Below are positions 22,858-33,320 of a stretch of 64,000 bases of DNA, piece by piece. The notes beneath the pieces are model-generated. The model had not been told where the DNA came from, did no database searches, and worked only from the letters and a program-made list of their open reading frames with translations. The translations under genes and the position numbers were made by a program. Numbering within the stretch: the first letter of the stretch is position 1; each line of letters opens with the position of its first letter. This stretch comes from Proteles cristata cristata. Taxonomy: Eukaryota; Chordata; Mammalia; Carnivora; Hyaenidae. The DNA is taken from contig JAESUZ010003107.1 of NCBI GenBank assembly GCA_017311185.1, positions 124,001 through 188,000 of the forward strand, read 5' to 3'.

Positions 22858-23050
22858 CTGTAATTAGAACGGTTGCTCCGGCACCAGGGGAACGGCCGTG
22901 ATTTATGAATGGGAGTTGGTGTAGAGAGATTCCAGCACCATCTGCTTGGAAGCAAACAGGAAGCACTTCAACGTGCTGCAGACCTGGGGGAGGGAGCCAG
23001 TTGGTGGAACAGGCTCATAAAAGTCGGTCCTAACGGCCACAGGTGCTCTT
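22858..23050. promoter_or_regulatory. Weak candidate noncoding element
   Basis: Unique sequence with actgtaattagaacggttgc, gtgatttatgaatggg and gcaaacaggaagc words next to a short inverted repeat (agcac-ttcaa-cgtgct near 22962). The motif density is modest, so this is a low-confidence call. Confidence 0.2.
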
Positions 23051-23114
23051 CCCTGCCCCCCACCCCCAGCTCCCCTTGGTGGCACACGCTCCTCCAGCTA
23101 AGTCCATGCTGCCC

Positions 23115-23225
23115 AGGGGTGGTGTGGTGGACGGAAGAGCCTAGACCTTCCAGCAGATCTAAGTGCAAATAGGGAGAACTGCTTACAGCTGGGCTCCAGT
23201 TTATTCATCTGTAAGAGAATGAACG
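23115..23225 (+). mobile_element. MIR SINE fragment
   Basis: A diverged MIR core with ggctccagtttattcatctg near 23193. Confidence 0.6.
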
Positions 23226-23226
23226 G

Positions 23227-23410
23227 CAACAAACAGCTATACTGTATTAAACATTTACCATGTGCCTGATGAGGCAAACTGTCTTAGCTCCATTTTACAG
23301 ATAAAGACACTGAGGCTGTAGAGGTTAAGAGACGGCTCCAAGTTCACTCTAGTGAACCACGGGGCAACGGCTTGAACCTGGGTCACCAGAGGTCACTACT
23401 CTGAACCATT
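23227..23410 (-). mobile_element. MIR SINE, antisense
   Basis: It reads ccattttacagataaagaca, ctgaggctgtagaggttaag and gcttgaacctgggtcaccag, the reverse-complement MIR core. It abuts a plus-strand MIR fragment, so the two form an inverted pair. Confidence 0.8.
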
Positions 23411-23683
23411 TTTTTTTCCAACAGTGTTTCCCAACATAAAAGTTTTAGGGATCAAAAGAGTTAAGTATTTTTAGTGCCTGGCCTATCATAGGTGGTTCGT
23501 ATGTGTTAATTTTCTTCTTTCCGGGTATCTAGCTCTGGAAGCCAAAAGGCTGAAAGACCAGCTAGGGGAAGAGAGCTGGTGAGAGATGGTGTGATTAGCA
23601 CTTGGTGCTTTGGGCCACAGTGGCCAGACCAGGCCTGAGAAGTTTAGAATCATCATCTAATGTTGCCTACAAAGGAAGAAAAG

Positions 23684-23751
23684 AAAGGAAGGAAGGAAGG
23701 AAGGAAGGAAGGAAGGAAGGAAGGAAGGAAGGAAGGAAGGAAGGAAGGAAG
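23684..23751. repeat. (GGAA)n tetranucleotide microsatellite
   Basis: About 17 nearly perfect ggaa units follow an aaagaaaag lead-in at 23676. GGAA arrays of this length are ETS-type binding platforms in principle; that is only a family-level remark. Confidence 0.95.
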
Positions 23752-23924
23752 AGCTAGCACCTCTTAATACCCAACTGTTATTGTGCTTCACAGTGATGAG
23801 TTTTTGGTTTTATGCAAGGCTCATGAAAGACTGTCACTATTATATGGTCAATCTGAATTTAGTTTTTCTCTTCTTCCTTTGTCAGTCCCCAGTGTGCTTA
23901 ACTATATCTCCCCAGTAGTCCTTT

Positions 23925-24020
23925 TCAACTAGAAGTAAGATTCAGAACCACCTGACGTGTCTAAAAATTCAGAAGTTCTGACCCTTGTCCCCCACCTGCT
24001 ACATCCAGATCCCTGGGCGT
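23925..24020 (-). mobile_element. MER5-like DNA transposon fragment
   Basis: It reads gattcagaaccacctgacgt then aaattcagaagttctgaccc, similar to MER5A-type hAT fragments; diverged. Confidence 0.45.
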
Positions 24021-24164
24021 GGCCTCTAACCTTCAAAGGTTTCCTGGTGCTTTCAGGGTAATTCCCACACACACCCCACTCCTCCACCTTCCGTCAGCTT
24101 TCTATTTGCAAGTCTTAGCCCATCAGATCCAGAAATCAATAGGAATTCATCGACACTATAACCA

Positions 24165-24470
24165 GAATGCAAGCTCCTCCCACAAAGGCCGCGTCTTATT
24201 TGTCCCCATGACCCCTTCAGAGGTCTTGCCTTCAAGAATGAAGTTGTAGAGAAAATACAGACTCTTATCAACCAACTTTAAGACTGGTGAACACAAATGC
24301 CAAATGGAAGGACCAAGGATCTTATCATCAAAGTAACTGATATCAAGAAAGGGAGATGAGAAAGGAGGTGACATCTTTTTGGGGGGCCTTGAAAGTCAAG
24401 CAAGATTCTAATAGGGGCTAAAGGGGATGAGGCATTTCAGACAGAGTAAGCTGCCATGGTTCTGGATACT
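24165..24470. other. Possible L2 remnants
   Basis: The phrase tgcaagctcctcccacaaag then tcttatttgtccccatgacc near 24170-24215 resembles an L2 tail. The part around 24415-24450 (gatgaggcatttcagacaga) resembles antisense L2. Neither is firm. Confidence 0.3.
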
Positions 24471-24890
24471 ACCACGCCTTAGACCCGACACTCAGCATCT
24501 CTTGGTATTGCCTTGATTTTCCATGTGGGAGTTGAAAGGTAGGAAAGTTCTGCATGTCCCAAGGAGATGGGGAAGGGGCAGAGAAGACTGGCCGATGGTA
24601 TAGCTTGATCCAGAACAGCCCCACGCTGTCAGTATCCCAAGCTGTAGAGTCCAGACCCCTTTGTGCTATGCATGGCCCATTTTTCAGCATATAATGGATC
24701 CACAATATATAGGGGCTACATCCACTCTACACGCAGAGTCCTGCGCTACCATCTTGAGGGGAGAAAAGTAAGTATTAGGGTTGTGTATATACAAAGTGGA
24801 GTCCTTCAGACTCAAAGAACAACAGAGGCCAAGAAGACTGTGAGCAGGTGAGCCTACAGGAGACACCTGGCCAATCTGGGGAAAGAATCA
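24470..24890. other. Unique sequence, no gene seen
   Basis: No repeat or exon is recognised. Confidence 0.4.
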
Positions 24891-26700
24891 ACATTCCCCA
24901 ACCTTCCTCTGTCACCTCAGTCCATTATACTTCCTCTCCCACTCAGAATCAGACCTCTAGTGGCCCACCATCCAGCCATTATACTCTTTACCCAACTTGA
25001 CCAACATCACCTTTCCACCCAAGAAGTCACCCACCCAACAACTTTTGAGGACTTGGTCACGGGCTCACAGTCTTCCTCTGTACCCCAACCCCTGCCATCC
25101 TCCTAGGTAGCTTGAACATCCACACAGACACCCCGACTTCCTCACGTATTGGTTCCTCTACCTCCCCATCTTCAGTGACCTTCTTCTCTTCACCTCAGCC
25201 ACCCACATGCTTCCTGAATGTCTCCTATAAAATCTTAAACTCCAGGATCCTCCTCTTGGACCACAGCTTCTTTCCTTTCCTCCCACAAAACCTGGTCTCC
25301 TTTCACTGAGATCTCTCCAATTCCTCCATTCTGTCCTGCTCATTCAACTATGGGACCAGAGCACTGGCTTTGGACGAGGCACTTTGCCAGGCTGTCAGCT
25401 CCTTCCTGGCTCTCTTCCTCCCCTATCGACCTGCCTGTGATTGGCCACATCATTCATTCTCCTTGGCACCCTCGATTCCCACACCCCCTTGCCCTGCCTT
25501 TCCTAGCCCTGGAGGATTCCAGTCATCTGCTTTCCCCATCATGATTCCCAGGCTACGAGAAGGCATAGGAAAATCACCCAACCGTGCAAACTGGTGCCAC
25601 TCCAGATTTATGGTCCCTGACGTCAGCCAAGCCCTCCAGGCTGCTGGGCCCCTGGTGGTCAGCTCCTCTTCTAAACCTTTACCACCCTTCCAAGCTTCCA
25701 GCCTGCCCCTGCCTCTCAGATACTCATCAGAGAAAATAGAGAGCCTCCAACCAGACACCACCCCCCCAACTTTCCTCTGCTCTTCTTTTGGACTTAACCC
25801 AGACCCAACCACACCTATTTCCAATGCCCTATTTTCATTCCACAGACCTCCAGCTCTCTCTCAGCTGCTGTGACACCACCAGCCTCTTCCAGACCCCTCA
25901 CTTTCTGATCACCCCTCCCCTATCTCTGTTGCTCCTTTCTCTTCCTCTGCCCACTGTCTCTGTGTTTGGTTCCCAGGACTCCACCTATGACTACTGGTCT
26001 TGCCCTGGCTCCTGCACCCCAAATTTTCTCATCTAAACCCATGGCTTCTTGCTCCATGTCTTGGATGTTTGCCTGTCTATCCTGCAGCAACACCAAAGCA
26101 GCATGTCCCCAGCTAGGGCTCTTAGCTCCTTTTTCAAATCTCAGACCTCTCCCTCACTCCTTCCTCGGTCCCTGGACGTCTACCCAGCTCTCCAAGCTAG
26201 AGAACTGGAACTGGGAGTCGCCTCAGCTCCTTCCTGTCCCCCAACCCCATCCCCTGTTACCACATCCGATCCACCTGTCTCAGAGATGGTGCCCAGACCC
26301 ACCCTTCACACACCCACTCTCTTCTCCAGTCCCTTCTATCTTTTGCAATAGCCTATGATCAGTCTCCCTCCCTCCAAATGCTCCTTGCTCCTTTATTTAA
26401 GCCAATCACCCTGTGATGGCTCACAGAGGACTTCATGTGGACAAGTCCAACCCCTCCCTGCTTGCCTTTCCTGCCTCCTCTGCCTGCCACCCTCAACCCA
26501 CTGCCTCCAGGACTCTCAAGAACTGCTCAGAAGCCCTGACCATGAACGCCCTCCCCTCTCTCTTCCTTGGCTGGGAAGCTTCACCCTCCAAGAGCTAATT
26601 GAGGGGTCACCTTCCCAGACACCCCAGCTCCTCAGGCAGAGTCGACTATGCTCTTCTCTCTATTCCCCTGTCTTCAGTTTACCCAATCTGTGCTAGCTCT
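24890..26700 (+). mobile_element. Long, decayed L2-like LINE ORF2, pyrimidine-rich
   Basis: At about 25096-25130 the plus strand reads atcctcctaggtagcttgaa then catccacacagacacc, which translates to a LLGSLNIHTDTP-like peptide resembling the GDFNIH-DDP motif of the L2/CR1 endonuclease. Around 26205-26240 (gagaactggaactgggagtc) resembles the L2 segment encoding NLGVILDSS. The whole stretch is strongly CT-rich on the plus strand, as L2 ORF2 is. Reading frames are broken many times, including the 167-, 130- and 113-codon frames within it. Confidence 0.55.
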
Positions 26701-26714
26701 TCGTTCCCATTTGG

Positions 26715-27560
26715 GGCCTTCATAAATATTGGCTGCCATGAACATTCTTATACTTGAATTCACCTCTGGGGTGCGCGAATCTTTGACTTGACTACTTTAA
26801 ATACTGACAGGCTGCTACCAAAGAGGTATTTGACTCCTGTTCCACGGCTTCCTCAATATTTGGTTTTATCAGACTTTTACATTTTTGCTAATCTGATGAG
26901 TATGTAATAAAATCTCACTGGATTTTTTTAGACTTAATTTATTTTTGAGAGAGAGAGAGAATTCCAAGCAAGCTCCATGCTGTCAGCTCAGAGCTCAATG
27001 TGGGGTTTGAACTCCCAGACTGTGAGATTATGGCCTGAGCTGAAATCAAGAGTTGGTGGCTTAACTGACTGAGCCACCCAGCTGCCCCAAAACTCACTGG
27101 GTTATTAATTAGCATTTGCTTCATTGCTAATCAGGTCAGACACCTTCTCATATATTTATTGGACACTTAAATGTTCAATCCTCTAGTCCAATTTTTCCAC
27201 TGTGTTGTCAGTCTCCTGCACAGTCCGTTGTAGGAGTTCTTTACACCTTCTAGAGACGAGCCCTTTGTTGGCTAAATGTGTTGCAAAACCATTTCCCCAC
27301 TGGGACTTCCCTTTCACTCTCTTAATGGTGTCTTTTGAAGAACAGAACTTCTTGATTTTAATGTACTCAAATGTATCCGTCTTTCGCTCTATGATTAGTG
27401 TTATTTTTGTGTGTTAAGAAATCTTTCCCTGCCCTGAGGTCATGGAGATATTTTTCTATATTGTCTTATAAAAGCTTTCTTGTTTTGCTTTTCACATTGA
27501 GGCCCATGTTCCATCTGGGATCCCACAGCACTTTTACTTATTTCTAGAGCACCACTAACT
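26715..27560 (-). mobile_element. L1 LINE 3' ORF2 fragment, antisense, interrupted by a SINE
   Basis: Reverse-complement L1 is recognisable: ggctgctaccaaagaggtat near 26810, cactgggacttccctttcac then ttaatggtgtcttttgaaga near 27325, and agaaatctttccctgccctg near 27417. The SINE at 26922-27088 splits it. Confidence 0.8.
26922..27088 (-). mobile_element. Carnivore tRNA-Lys SINE, antisense, inside L1
   Basis: It ends at gagccacccagctgcccc. The target-site duplication is aaaatctcactgg (26909-26921) versus aaaactcactgg (27089-27100). Confidence 0.92.
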
Positions 27561-27574
27561 CCATCTGTTTATGT

Positions 27575-27710
27575 GTCTGTCTCCCCAGCTAAACAAAGCC
27601 CTCTGTTAGGGCAAAGCACAAATTCATTTTTTTTAAATCTCTGTGTCTGGGGGTCCTACTACAGTGCCTGGCACACAGAAGGCACTCTATAAATGCCCTT
27701 AAGTACACGG
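27575..27710 (+). mobile_element. L2/MIR 3' tail
   Basis: It reads tctctgtgtctgggggtcct, ctacagtgcctggcacacag and gaaggcactctataaatgcc, the typical L2 3' end. Confidence 0.75.
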
Positions 27711-27799
27711 ATTGCAGAGTCTAGGTATAGCTGCTCCCACACTGGAAGTCCCTCTCTTCTGAAAGCTTCTACCTTTGCTGACTCCTGCCCTCCCCTCGA

Positions 27800-27905
27800 T
27801 ACCTAATGTTCATTCCACAGCATGCACCAGGCAGGCCCTGGGCACAGTCTAGATATGGAGAGCTAAAGACGGTAAAGTCTCAGACTTCCAGGGGCTCACC
27901 ACCTA
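27800..27905 (-). mobile_element. L2 LINE fragment, antisense
   Basis: It reads gcaccaggcaggccctgggc then a cagacttccaggggctcacc block, the reverse-complement L2 3' end. Confidence 0.65.
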
Positions 27906-27911
27906 GCACCT

Positions 27912-28150
27912 GCCCAGAGAGCCACACACTGATTTGGGAAGTCAGACAGACCTGGGTTCAAATCCCAGCTCTACCATCTGCATGACCTTGGGCAAGTCAC
28001 TTCAGTGTTCTGGGCTTTCGGCTTTCAACTTTGTTAAAGGAAAAATCACAGATCACTTCTTGGGTTGCTGTGAGGACTGAATGAGACCATAAATATAAAA
28101 ATACCAAACAGGTGCCGGGCGCATGGTTGGTATCCAAAGACTGTGGAGTA
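27912..28150 (+). mobile_element. MIR SINE, nearly full length
   Basis: It reads tttgggaagtcagacagacc, tgggttcaaatcccagctct, gaccttgggcaagtcacttc and tgctgtgaggactgaatgag, all in MIR order, with a diverged tail. Confidence 0.9.
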
Positions 28151-28156
28151 AACGAC

Positions 28157-28196
28157 AGAATGAATGAATGAATGAATGAACAAGTGAATGAAGTGG
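28157..28196. repeat. (GAAT)n tetranucleotide repeat
   Basis: About five gaat units followed by gaacaagtgaatgaag; it immediately follows the MIR tail. Confidence 0.9.
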
Positions 28197-28199
28197 GAC

Positions 28200-29150
28200 A
28201 GGGGACAGAGAGCAGGAACTGGCAGCGGCAGCCAGCAGGACGCAGGGGCCGCTGGCGGGGTCTGTGGCTGGCCTTCCTTGTTGTCACAGTAACTGCTGTC
28301 AGCAAATGTCTCCGAGACAGGAATCCCCTTCAGGCTCCCTTCCCCAGCCCACTGCATTTGTTGACTCAAAACCTCTCCGCTGCCAATTTAGCCTGCAGTA
28401 AGGAAGGGGATGGGGAGGGCGAGAGAGGTGTAGGAGGGGTGGAACCATATAGAAAGGGGTCTTTGTCTTAGTACTCGGTGGCATTTCAGATTTCAGTGGA
28501 GTTTTTTTTTTTTAAGCCTCCGAAAGAGTTGAGTGGGCTGTACTTGCAGTGGGAGGTATCTGAATTAGACAGCAGGGAGGACTTCCAATAGGCTCTGTGT
28601 TGAGCAGAGGGATGGTGGAATGCGTTGCCAAGGCCCCGGGGAAGTTCTACCTGGGACTCAGGCATGGATACAAGGCACCCCCGCTGTGAGGGTCCCCAAG
28701 GGGCTCGGCCCTGTGTTTCCCCAGTTCTTTCTCTGCCGAGAGCTAAGAGGCTCCACGTTCAGGAATCTCCTCTGGGCCCAGCACCCACTGGCCCATCTGA
28801 CTTCAAGGCTTGGACCGCTTGGCTCCTGCCGTTGGGTCCCCTGCCGCCCCCCACCCCACCGCCATGTCCTGTGGCCCCTGTTGGGGCAGCTCTGGATCCT
28901 CAAGGGACCAAGGCTGGTGGCAGGCTCTCCTCTGACTTGCCGAGCCCTTCCAGACACCCCTGCTCTCCACCCCCAGCTCCCAGCCAACGAGAGCAGCCTC
29001 GCTGATGGCACTGCCTGCCCTGGTCCCCTCGGAGCATCAGGCTGGGGCCTTCCCCCCTCGACACCCTCTCTGTCCCTTTCGGTGATTTCCTGACTCCCTC
29101 CATTAGGTGTGTGCATGTTTGTCGACCCTCTCTCAGGTTCTCCCATACCC
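28200..29150. other. Unique GC-rich sequence, no gene confirmed
   Basis: It includes an exact AP-1 site tgactca at 28372-28378 in an otherwise unique stretch, then GC-rich sequence. Overlapping frames on both strands (28620-29146) have Pro/Ser-rich composition without a domain. Confidence 0.45.
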
Positions 29151-29154
29151 GTAC

Positions 29155-29475
29155 GTCTGTCTGTCTGTCTGTCTGTTATCTCTCTCCTGGCACTTGAGGC
29201 CCTCCTCTCTCTTCCTCTCTGCCTGCCTCCCTTTTTGTCTCCTATTCATCTCTCTTTCTCTTTCTCTCTATGATTCTGTTTCTGTCTCTGAGTGTCTGTA
29301 AGCCTTTTTCTGTGTCTTTCAGTCTGTCTTTGAGTCTGTCCGTCTCTCTTTTGGAGACTGTTTCCCTATCTCCTCTTTTTCTCTCTATCCCTCTCTCCAT
29401 GTGTCTGTCTCACTCACAGTCCCTGCCTAGGCCTCTAAGCCTCTGTCTCTGCCTCTCCCCCTCTGAGCCCCTCAC
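29155..29475. repeat. (TGTC)n and degenerate CT-rich low-complexity tract
   Basis: It starts with about five tgtc units (29157-29176) and continues as degenerate tctct/tctgt words. Open frames here are Ser/Leu/Val low-complexity readings of the repeat. Confidence 0.85.
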
Positions 29476-29499
29476 TCCCCTGGACTCTCAGCAGGCCAA

Positions 29500-29940
29500 T
29501 GTCAGAGCCAGAGCCTGACCAGTGTGCCGCTCCCCTGCCCCCCACCTCGCCCTCACTGCTGGTGCTGGGGACAGTCTTCGCTAGTAGCCGCCAGGTGAGA
29601 GCATCCTTGTGTCCCCAGCCCTGTCCCATGAGCTGGAGTCCCTGGGGACTGCAACCCATCTTCACTCAGCACCCATCTTCCCCCCACCCCTGACTTTCCC
29701 CTCTGAAGACCCCAACACTGCTCTGAACTCCGTGGGGGCTCTCTGGAAGGAAGTCTACCCTCCACACCCCTTGGGAGTTCACAGGCCAGATGAAGGGACC
29801 CCACACGCATACATGGGAAGCCGTGTGGACAACGCAGGGCATAAGAATCTGAGGCCTGGTGTGGGCCACAGACTGGAAAATCCCAAAGGAAAGAGTCTGT
29901 GTCAGAGAGGTCAGGCTCATGCTGGCCAGGACTGAGTCAA
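29500..29940. other. Unique GC-rich sequence; weak first-exon-like signal
   Basis: An ATG at 29499 opens a short frame (MSEPEPDQ...) that runs 32 codons to a caggtgagag splice-donor-like sequence near 29590. I do not recognise the peptide and there is no other support; see the findings. Confidence 0.3.
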
Positions 29941-30324
29941 GTGGAGAGGGCTTTCCGATGAGAGGCCCAAACTGGCACTAGTTCAGGCTAGAATGAAGCT
30001 TTGTGTAAGCATCTGAGAGCAAGAGAAGATTGAAACCCTGGTAGGTGGAGGGACCGCAGAGTTATCACAAGGGACAGTGACATTCAGAGGTAGGGAAGAG
30101 AGAAAAGGCATTGCAGGGAACATGGACAGGTAGAGAGGGACGGAAGGGCCTGGTGTGCTCAGGGAGCACCGGCTCTGTGCAGTGGGGAGGGGAGCTGTGA
30201 GGAACAAAGAACGGAATGAGGAGGCTGGCGTACCACCCAAGGGGTCTCCCATCTACCTGCTGCCAGGGAAGGGTTTTGAGCTGGAGAGTGACTTTGTCAG
30301 GTTTTATTGCTTTTTTTTAATTTC

Positions 30325-30469
30325 ATCTTTTTTAAAACTTATTTTTGAGAGAGAGAAGGGGAGGAGCAGAGAGAGAGGAAGAGAAAATCCTAAGCAAGCT
30401 CTGTGCTGTCACAAACTGTGAGCCAAAATGAAGTCAGATGCTTAAACTACCGAGCCACTCAGGTGCCCC
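30325..30469 (-). mobile_element. Carnivore tRNA-Lys SINE, antisense, internally shortened
   Basis: The head ends gccactcaggtgcccc; the tail starts tttttaaaacttatttttgag. It is shorter than its neighbours because the region between the GA-rich tract and the tRNA part is reduced. Confidence 0.88.
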
Positions 30470-30482
30470 GTGGTTTTTACTT

Positions 30483-30702
30483 CTTTTAAATTTATTTTAA
30501 TGTTTTATTTATTTCTGAGAGAGAGAGATAGTGTGAGCAGGGGAGGGTCAGAGAGAAGGGGAGACACAGAATTCGAAGCAGGCTCCAGGCTCCGAGCTAG
30601 CCATCGCCACAGAGCCCAATGTGGGGCTCAAACCGACAAACCGTGTGATCATGACCTGAGCCGAAGTCGGGTGCTCAACCGACTGAGCCACCCAGGCACC
30701 CC
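30483..30702 (-). mobile_element. Carnivore tRNA-Lys SINE, antisense
   Basis: Tail taatgttttatttatttctg, head cgactgagccacccaggcac. With the next copy it is bracketed by gtggtttttactt at 30470-30482 and 30917-30929. Confidence 0.93.
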
Positions 30703-30916
30703 TAATATTTTTAAATGTCTATTTATTTTTGAGGGAGACAGAGGCAGAGCATGAGTGGAGGAGGGGCAGAAAGAGAGGGAGACACAGAATCCAAAGCAGG
30801 CTCCAGGCTCTGAGCTCTCAACACAGAGCCAGAAGCGGGGCTCAAACTCATAAACTACAAGATCATGACCCGAGCAGAAGTCAGACACTTAACCAACTGA
30901 GCCACCTGGGTGCCCC
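30703..30916 (-). mobile_element. Carnivore tRNA-Lys SINE, antisense
   Basis: It directly abuts the previous copy. The tail starts atttttaaatgtctatttat; the head ends gagccacctgggtgcccc. The shared outer duplication suggests that one of the two inserted into the tail of the other. Confidence 0.93.
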
Positions 30917-31129
30917 GTGGTTTTTACTTTTTAACACATCGCTGGCAGCTGTTTGTAGGATGGACTGGCGGGGAGGGAGCCTGAGGGTGGGAGGCCAGCT
31001 GGGAGCTACTGCAGTGGTCCTGGCAAAAGTGGGAATGGGGACAAGAGACTTCTTGGAGGGCACTGGCTGAGGTAGAGTTTTGACATCCAGCCAGAAAGGA
31101 GAAGGCAGGGAGCAAGGTGGGGGAGGTTT

Positions 31130-31475
31130 GAAGTTCCCAGCAAAGGGGATGCAGGGGAGGGAGAGGAATTTAGAGCAAAAGAAACCATGCACTTTGGGGT
31201 TGACGTATCTATGGGACTTGCTAGGAGTAGAGCTCTCTCCCTCAGGGCCCTGCTTCAACTCCTGGCAAGTGTGGAGGCCTAGAGAGGGCCCAGTGGCACA
31301 GAGAGGGCTAGGAGCTGACATCCCTGGGGCTGAGCAGAAGCTGGGCGTGGGTCTGATCTATTTATGGCTGGTTCCAGCTCCAAAGCAAGAAAGGGGTAAG
31401 GAAACATTGTCTGGTGCCCTCTCTTGAATTCGGCTTCCTCTGTCTTCTCACCCACGCCCCCTATATGCCGGCACC
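31130..31475. other. Unique sequence, no gene seen
   Basis: Purine-rich near 31130-31190. No exon is recognised. Confidence 0.4.

Positions 31476-31477
<2 letters not shown>

Positions 31478-31519
<42 letters not shown>
31478..31519. repeat. (CA)n microsatellite
   Basis: About 21 uninterrupted CA units. Confidence 0.97.
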
Positions 31520-31522
<3 letters not shown>

Positions 31523-32104
31523 ACTGGGTCAGCAACACAACAAATGTTTCAGGCCAACCAACAAATATTTTCAAATGCAAATTCCCTTCCACGGTCCCCA
31601 CACAACTGCTCTCTGAGCAGCTGGAGGCATGGGGGGCGGGGGGGGGTGGAGACAACAAAAATAAATCCCATTTTCTGCTCCTTTTCAGTGCTGGGCTACA
31701 ATCCCTTACTAGCTTCCCTCCCTCTCGGAAGATGGGGAATTCGACTGGCCTCAGGTTTGGCTTTGTCTCCGGGGGAGGGTGATGGGCAGCACAGGGACGG
31801 AGCTGGGGAGGGGTAAGTGTGCGGTGACAGGGCTAAGAATAACAGCCTCCATCAGGGCCGGTGCCCCCTTTCCACTTGCCGTGGCTCAGGGTTGATCCGT
31901 GTGTACAGGAGACAGACAGACTGATATGGGGTGTCTGCATAGGGCCGTGTGTGTTTGTGCGTGAGACGAGGACTGAAGCTGAAGGGGGGGAGGGGGGCGA
32001 GCTGACAGGCAAATGGCCTGGACGTGACCGGGAAAGGCTGGAGACAGAGCAACCCTGTGTGACAGCAAGACATCGGAGAGAGCGAGAGGGAGACAGCCGG
32101 CGTG

Positions 32105-32105
<1 letters not shown>
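31520..32105. other. Unique sequence, no gene seen
   Basis: An AT-rich patch at about 31535-31600 (caacaaatattttcaaatgc) is followed by GC-rich sequence with G runs near 31630-31650 and 31983-32000. No exon is recognised. Confidence 0.4.
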
Positions 32106-32106
<1 letters not shown>

Positions 32107-32151
<45 letters not shown>

Positions 32152-32157
32152 TGTGTT
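32107..32157. repeat. (GT)n microsatellite
   Basis: About 24 GT units with one gtat interruption near the 3' end. Confidence 0.97.
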
Positions 32158-32159
32158 AG

Positions 32160-33105
32160 AGGCTGGAGGGGGTGAGGGGAGCATGCTGTTGTAAGAGAGG
32201 CTGTGGTGTAGGGGAGCAGAGACCGGACAGGCAGGGGAAGGCTGGGTCCCTGTGAGCATTTGAGTGGCCATGGCGGGGGAGGGCCTGGCAGTTAAGCCTT
32301 TCTCTGCCTGGAACCCCAAAGCAGCCACACAAGGGGCAGTTCAGGAGCTGTCTTCTCTCCGAAGGGGAAAGGAAGAGGGAACGTGTGTGCTCCCTCACGG
32401 TGTGTCTGAGGGCATGGGGTCTGTGTTTCATAAGGGCGTGTCTTGTACGTGTGTGTCAGTGTCTGTGTACCTGTATTTCTGCATGAGCGTGTGTTAGAAT
32501 GGGTCCCTTTGTATAGAAGACTGTGTACATGTCAATGTGTGTGTGTGTGGGTGTGCGTTGTGTAGACTTGTGTAGACAGATGATGGGAGCCTCGGGCCCC
32601 CAGCCGGCCCAACTACCCTCATTGCCTCCAGCTCCCAGCAGTGAAGAGGCTGTGCATGTGGGTCTTTACATCCGCCGAGGCACTTCAGCGGAGAGTGAGC
32701 CGCAGAGGGGTGGGGGCGGGGGAGGGGGTGGGGCGAGGGGCTGCTGCACTTCCTGCCCTTCCCAGGACGGGGTGGGAAGAAGGAGCGAGCGCCAGTGTCT
32801 GCTGACCGTGATGACTTCACCCAGCCACCTCCACGGTTAGTTGGCGGTGTAGCGATGCCTCAGTTTACCGGAAGCACGTGTGGGCGGAGGGACATACCTT
32901 GGAAATTCTGTAGGGGAGTCACAAAGGCCACGAGAGGTTCACAAAAGAGACTTACGGTGCCTTCCTTGTCGAGCCTGTAGTGTGTGGTGCCGCAGCCTTG
33001 TCAAAGCAGCCATCTGGGGGGATGGCTCCTTCCCGGGACTTTCGAGGTCTGGGCCCCCCGCGTTGCCTTCAGCGGCCAGGAGGGTCCCCCTAAACCCAGG
33101 TATCC
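32160..33105. other. Unique GC-rich sequence with TG-rich and G-rich patches
   Basis: TG-rich words are spread over about 32430-32580. A strong G-quadruplex-type motif with runs of four or five G lies at 32707-32740. No exon is recognised. Confidence 0.5.
32707..32740 (+). other. G-quadruplex-type motif
   Basis: Six runs of four or five G are separated by loops of one to three bases. This satisfies the usual four-run quadruplex pattern on the plus strand. Confidence 0.75.
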
Positions 33106-33109
33106 AACC

Positions 33110-33320
33110 ATCTGTAACATCCACCTAGACGGGCTCTTTACTTCACGACTTTATGAAGCCAACTAAATGGTTCATTGAGAATGACTAAACTCAACCTTGG
33201 AAAGAAAATCATAAACATTTTACTACCTGGCTAAGCCAAGCATGATTACATGTGGAAACTATGGACGCTACTCAGTGGGATTTTGATATTAATTTCCAAT
33301 TTCCTCTTCACCGAGGAACC
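33110..33320. promoter_or_regulatory. Candidate conserved noncoding element or enhancer
   Basis: An AT-rich island with actttatgaagccaactaaa, gaaaatcataaacattttac (FOX/HOX-like) and gattttgatattaatttcca strings, flanked by GC-rich unique DNA. A ttaattaa palindrome follows at 33490-33497. No repeat resemblance. Inferred. Confidence 0.38.

Larger units (their letters stand above)
29945..31130 (-). mobile_element. L2 LINE 3' region, antisense, split by three SINEs
   Basis: Left part: gttttgagctggagagtgac then tttgtcaggttttattg (30272-30310). Right part: ggcagctgtttgtaggatgg, tactgcagtggtcctggcaa (30945-31030). Together they follow the antisense L2 order. The SINE cluster at 30325-30916 interrupts the element. 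Confidence 0.7.

Noticed and set aside
22922..22960. REST/NRSF silencer site near ttccagcaccatctgctt
   Set aside because: Only a partial half-site with an inserted base; the second half does not match.
25370..26696. Series of 82- to 167-codon plus frames that look like exons of one gene
   Set aside because: They lie in the CT-rich, L2-like block and change frame repeatedly without splice signals.
29155..29475. Possible signal-peptide or membrane protein ORF (Leu/Ser/Val-rich)
   Set aside because: Translation of a CT/TGTC low-complexity tract.
30325..30916. Tandem array resembling a CRISPR or satellite
   Set aside because: The repeated units are independent SINE insertions with A-rich tails and duplications; the organism is a mammal.
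31414..31816. Frames with His-Thr repeats
   Set aside because: Translation of the (CA)n microsatellite only; the same holds for the frames at 2957-3229, 32107-32328 and 53619-54018.
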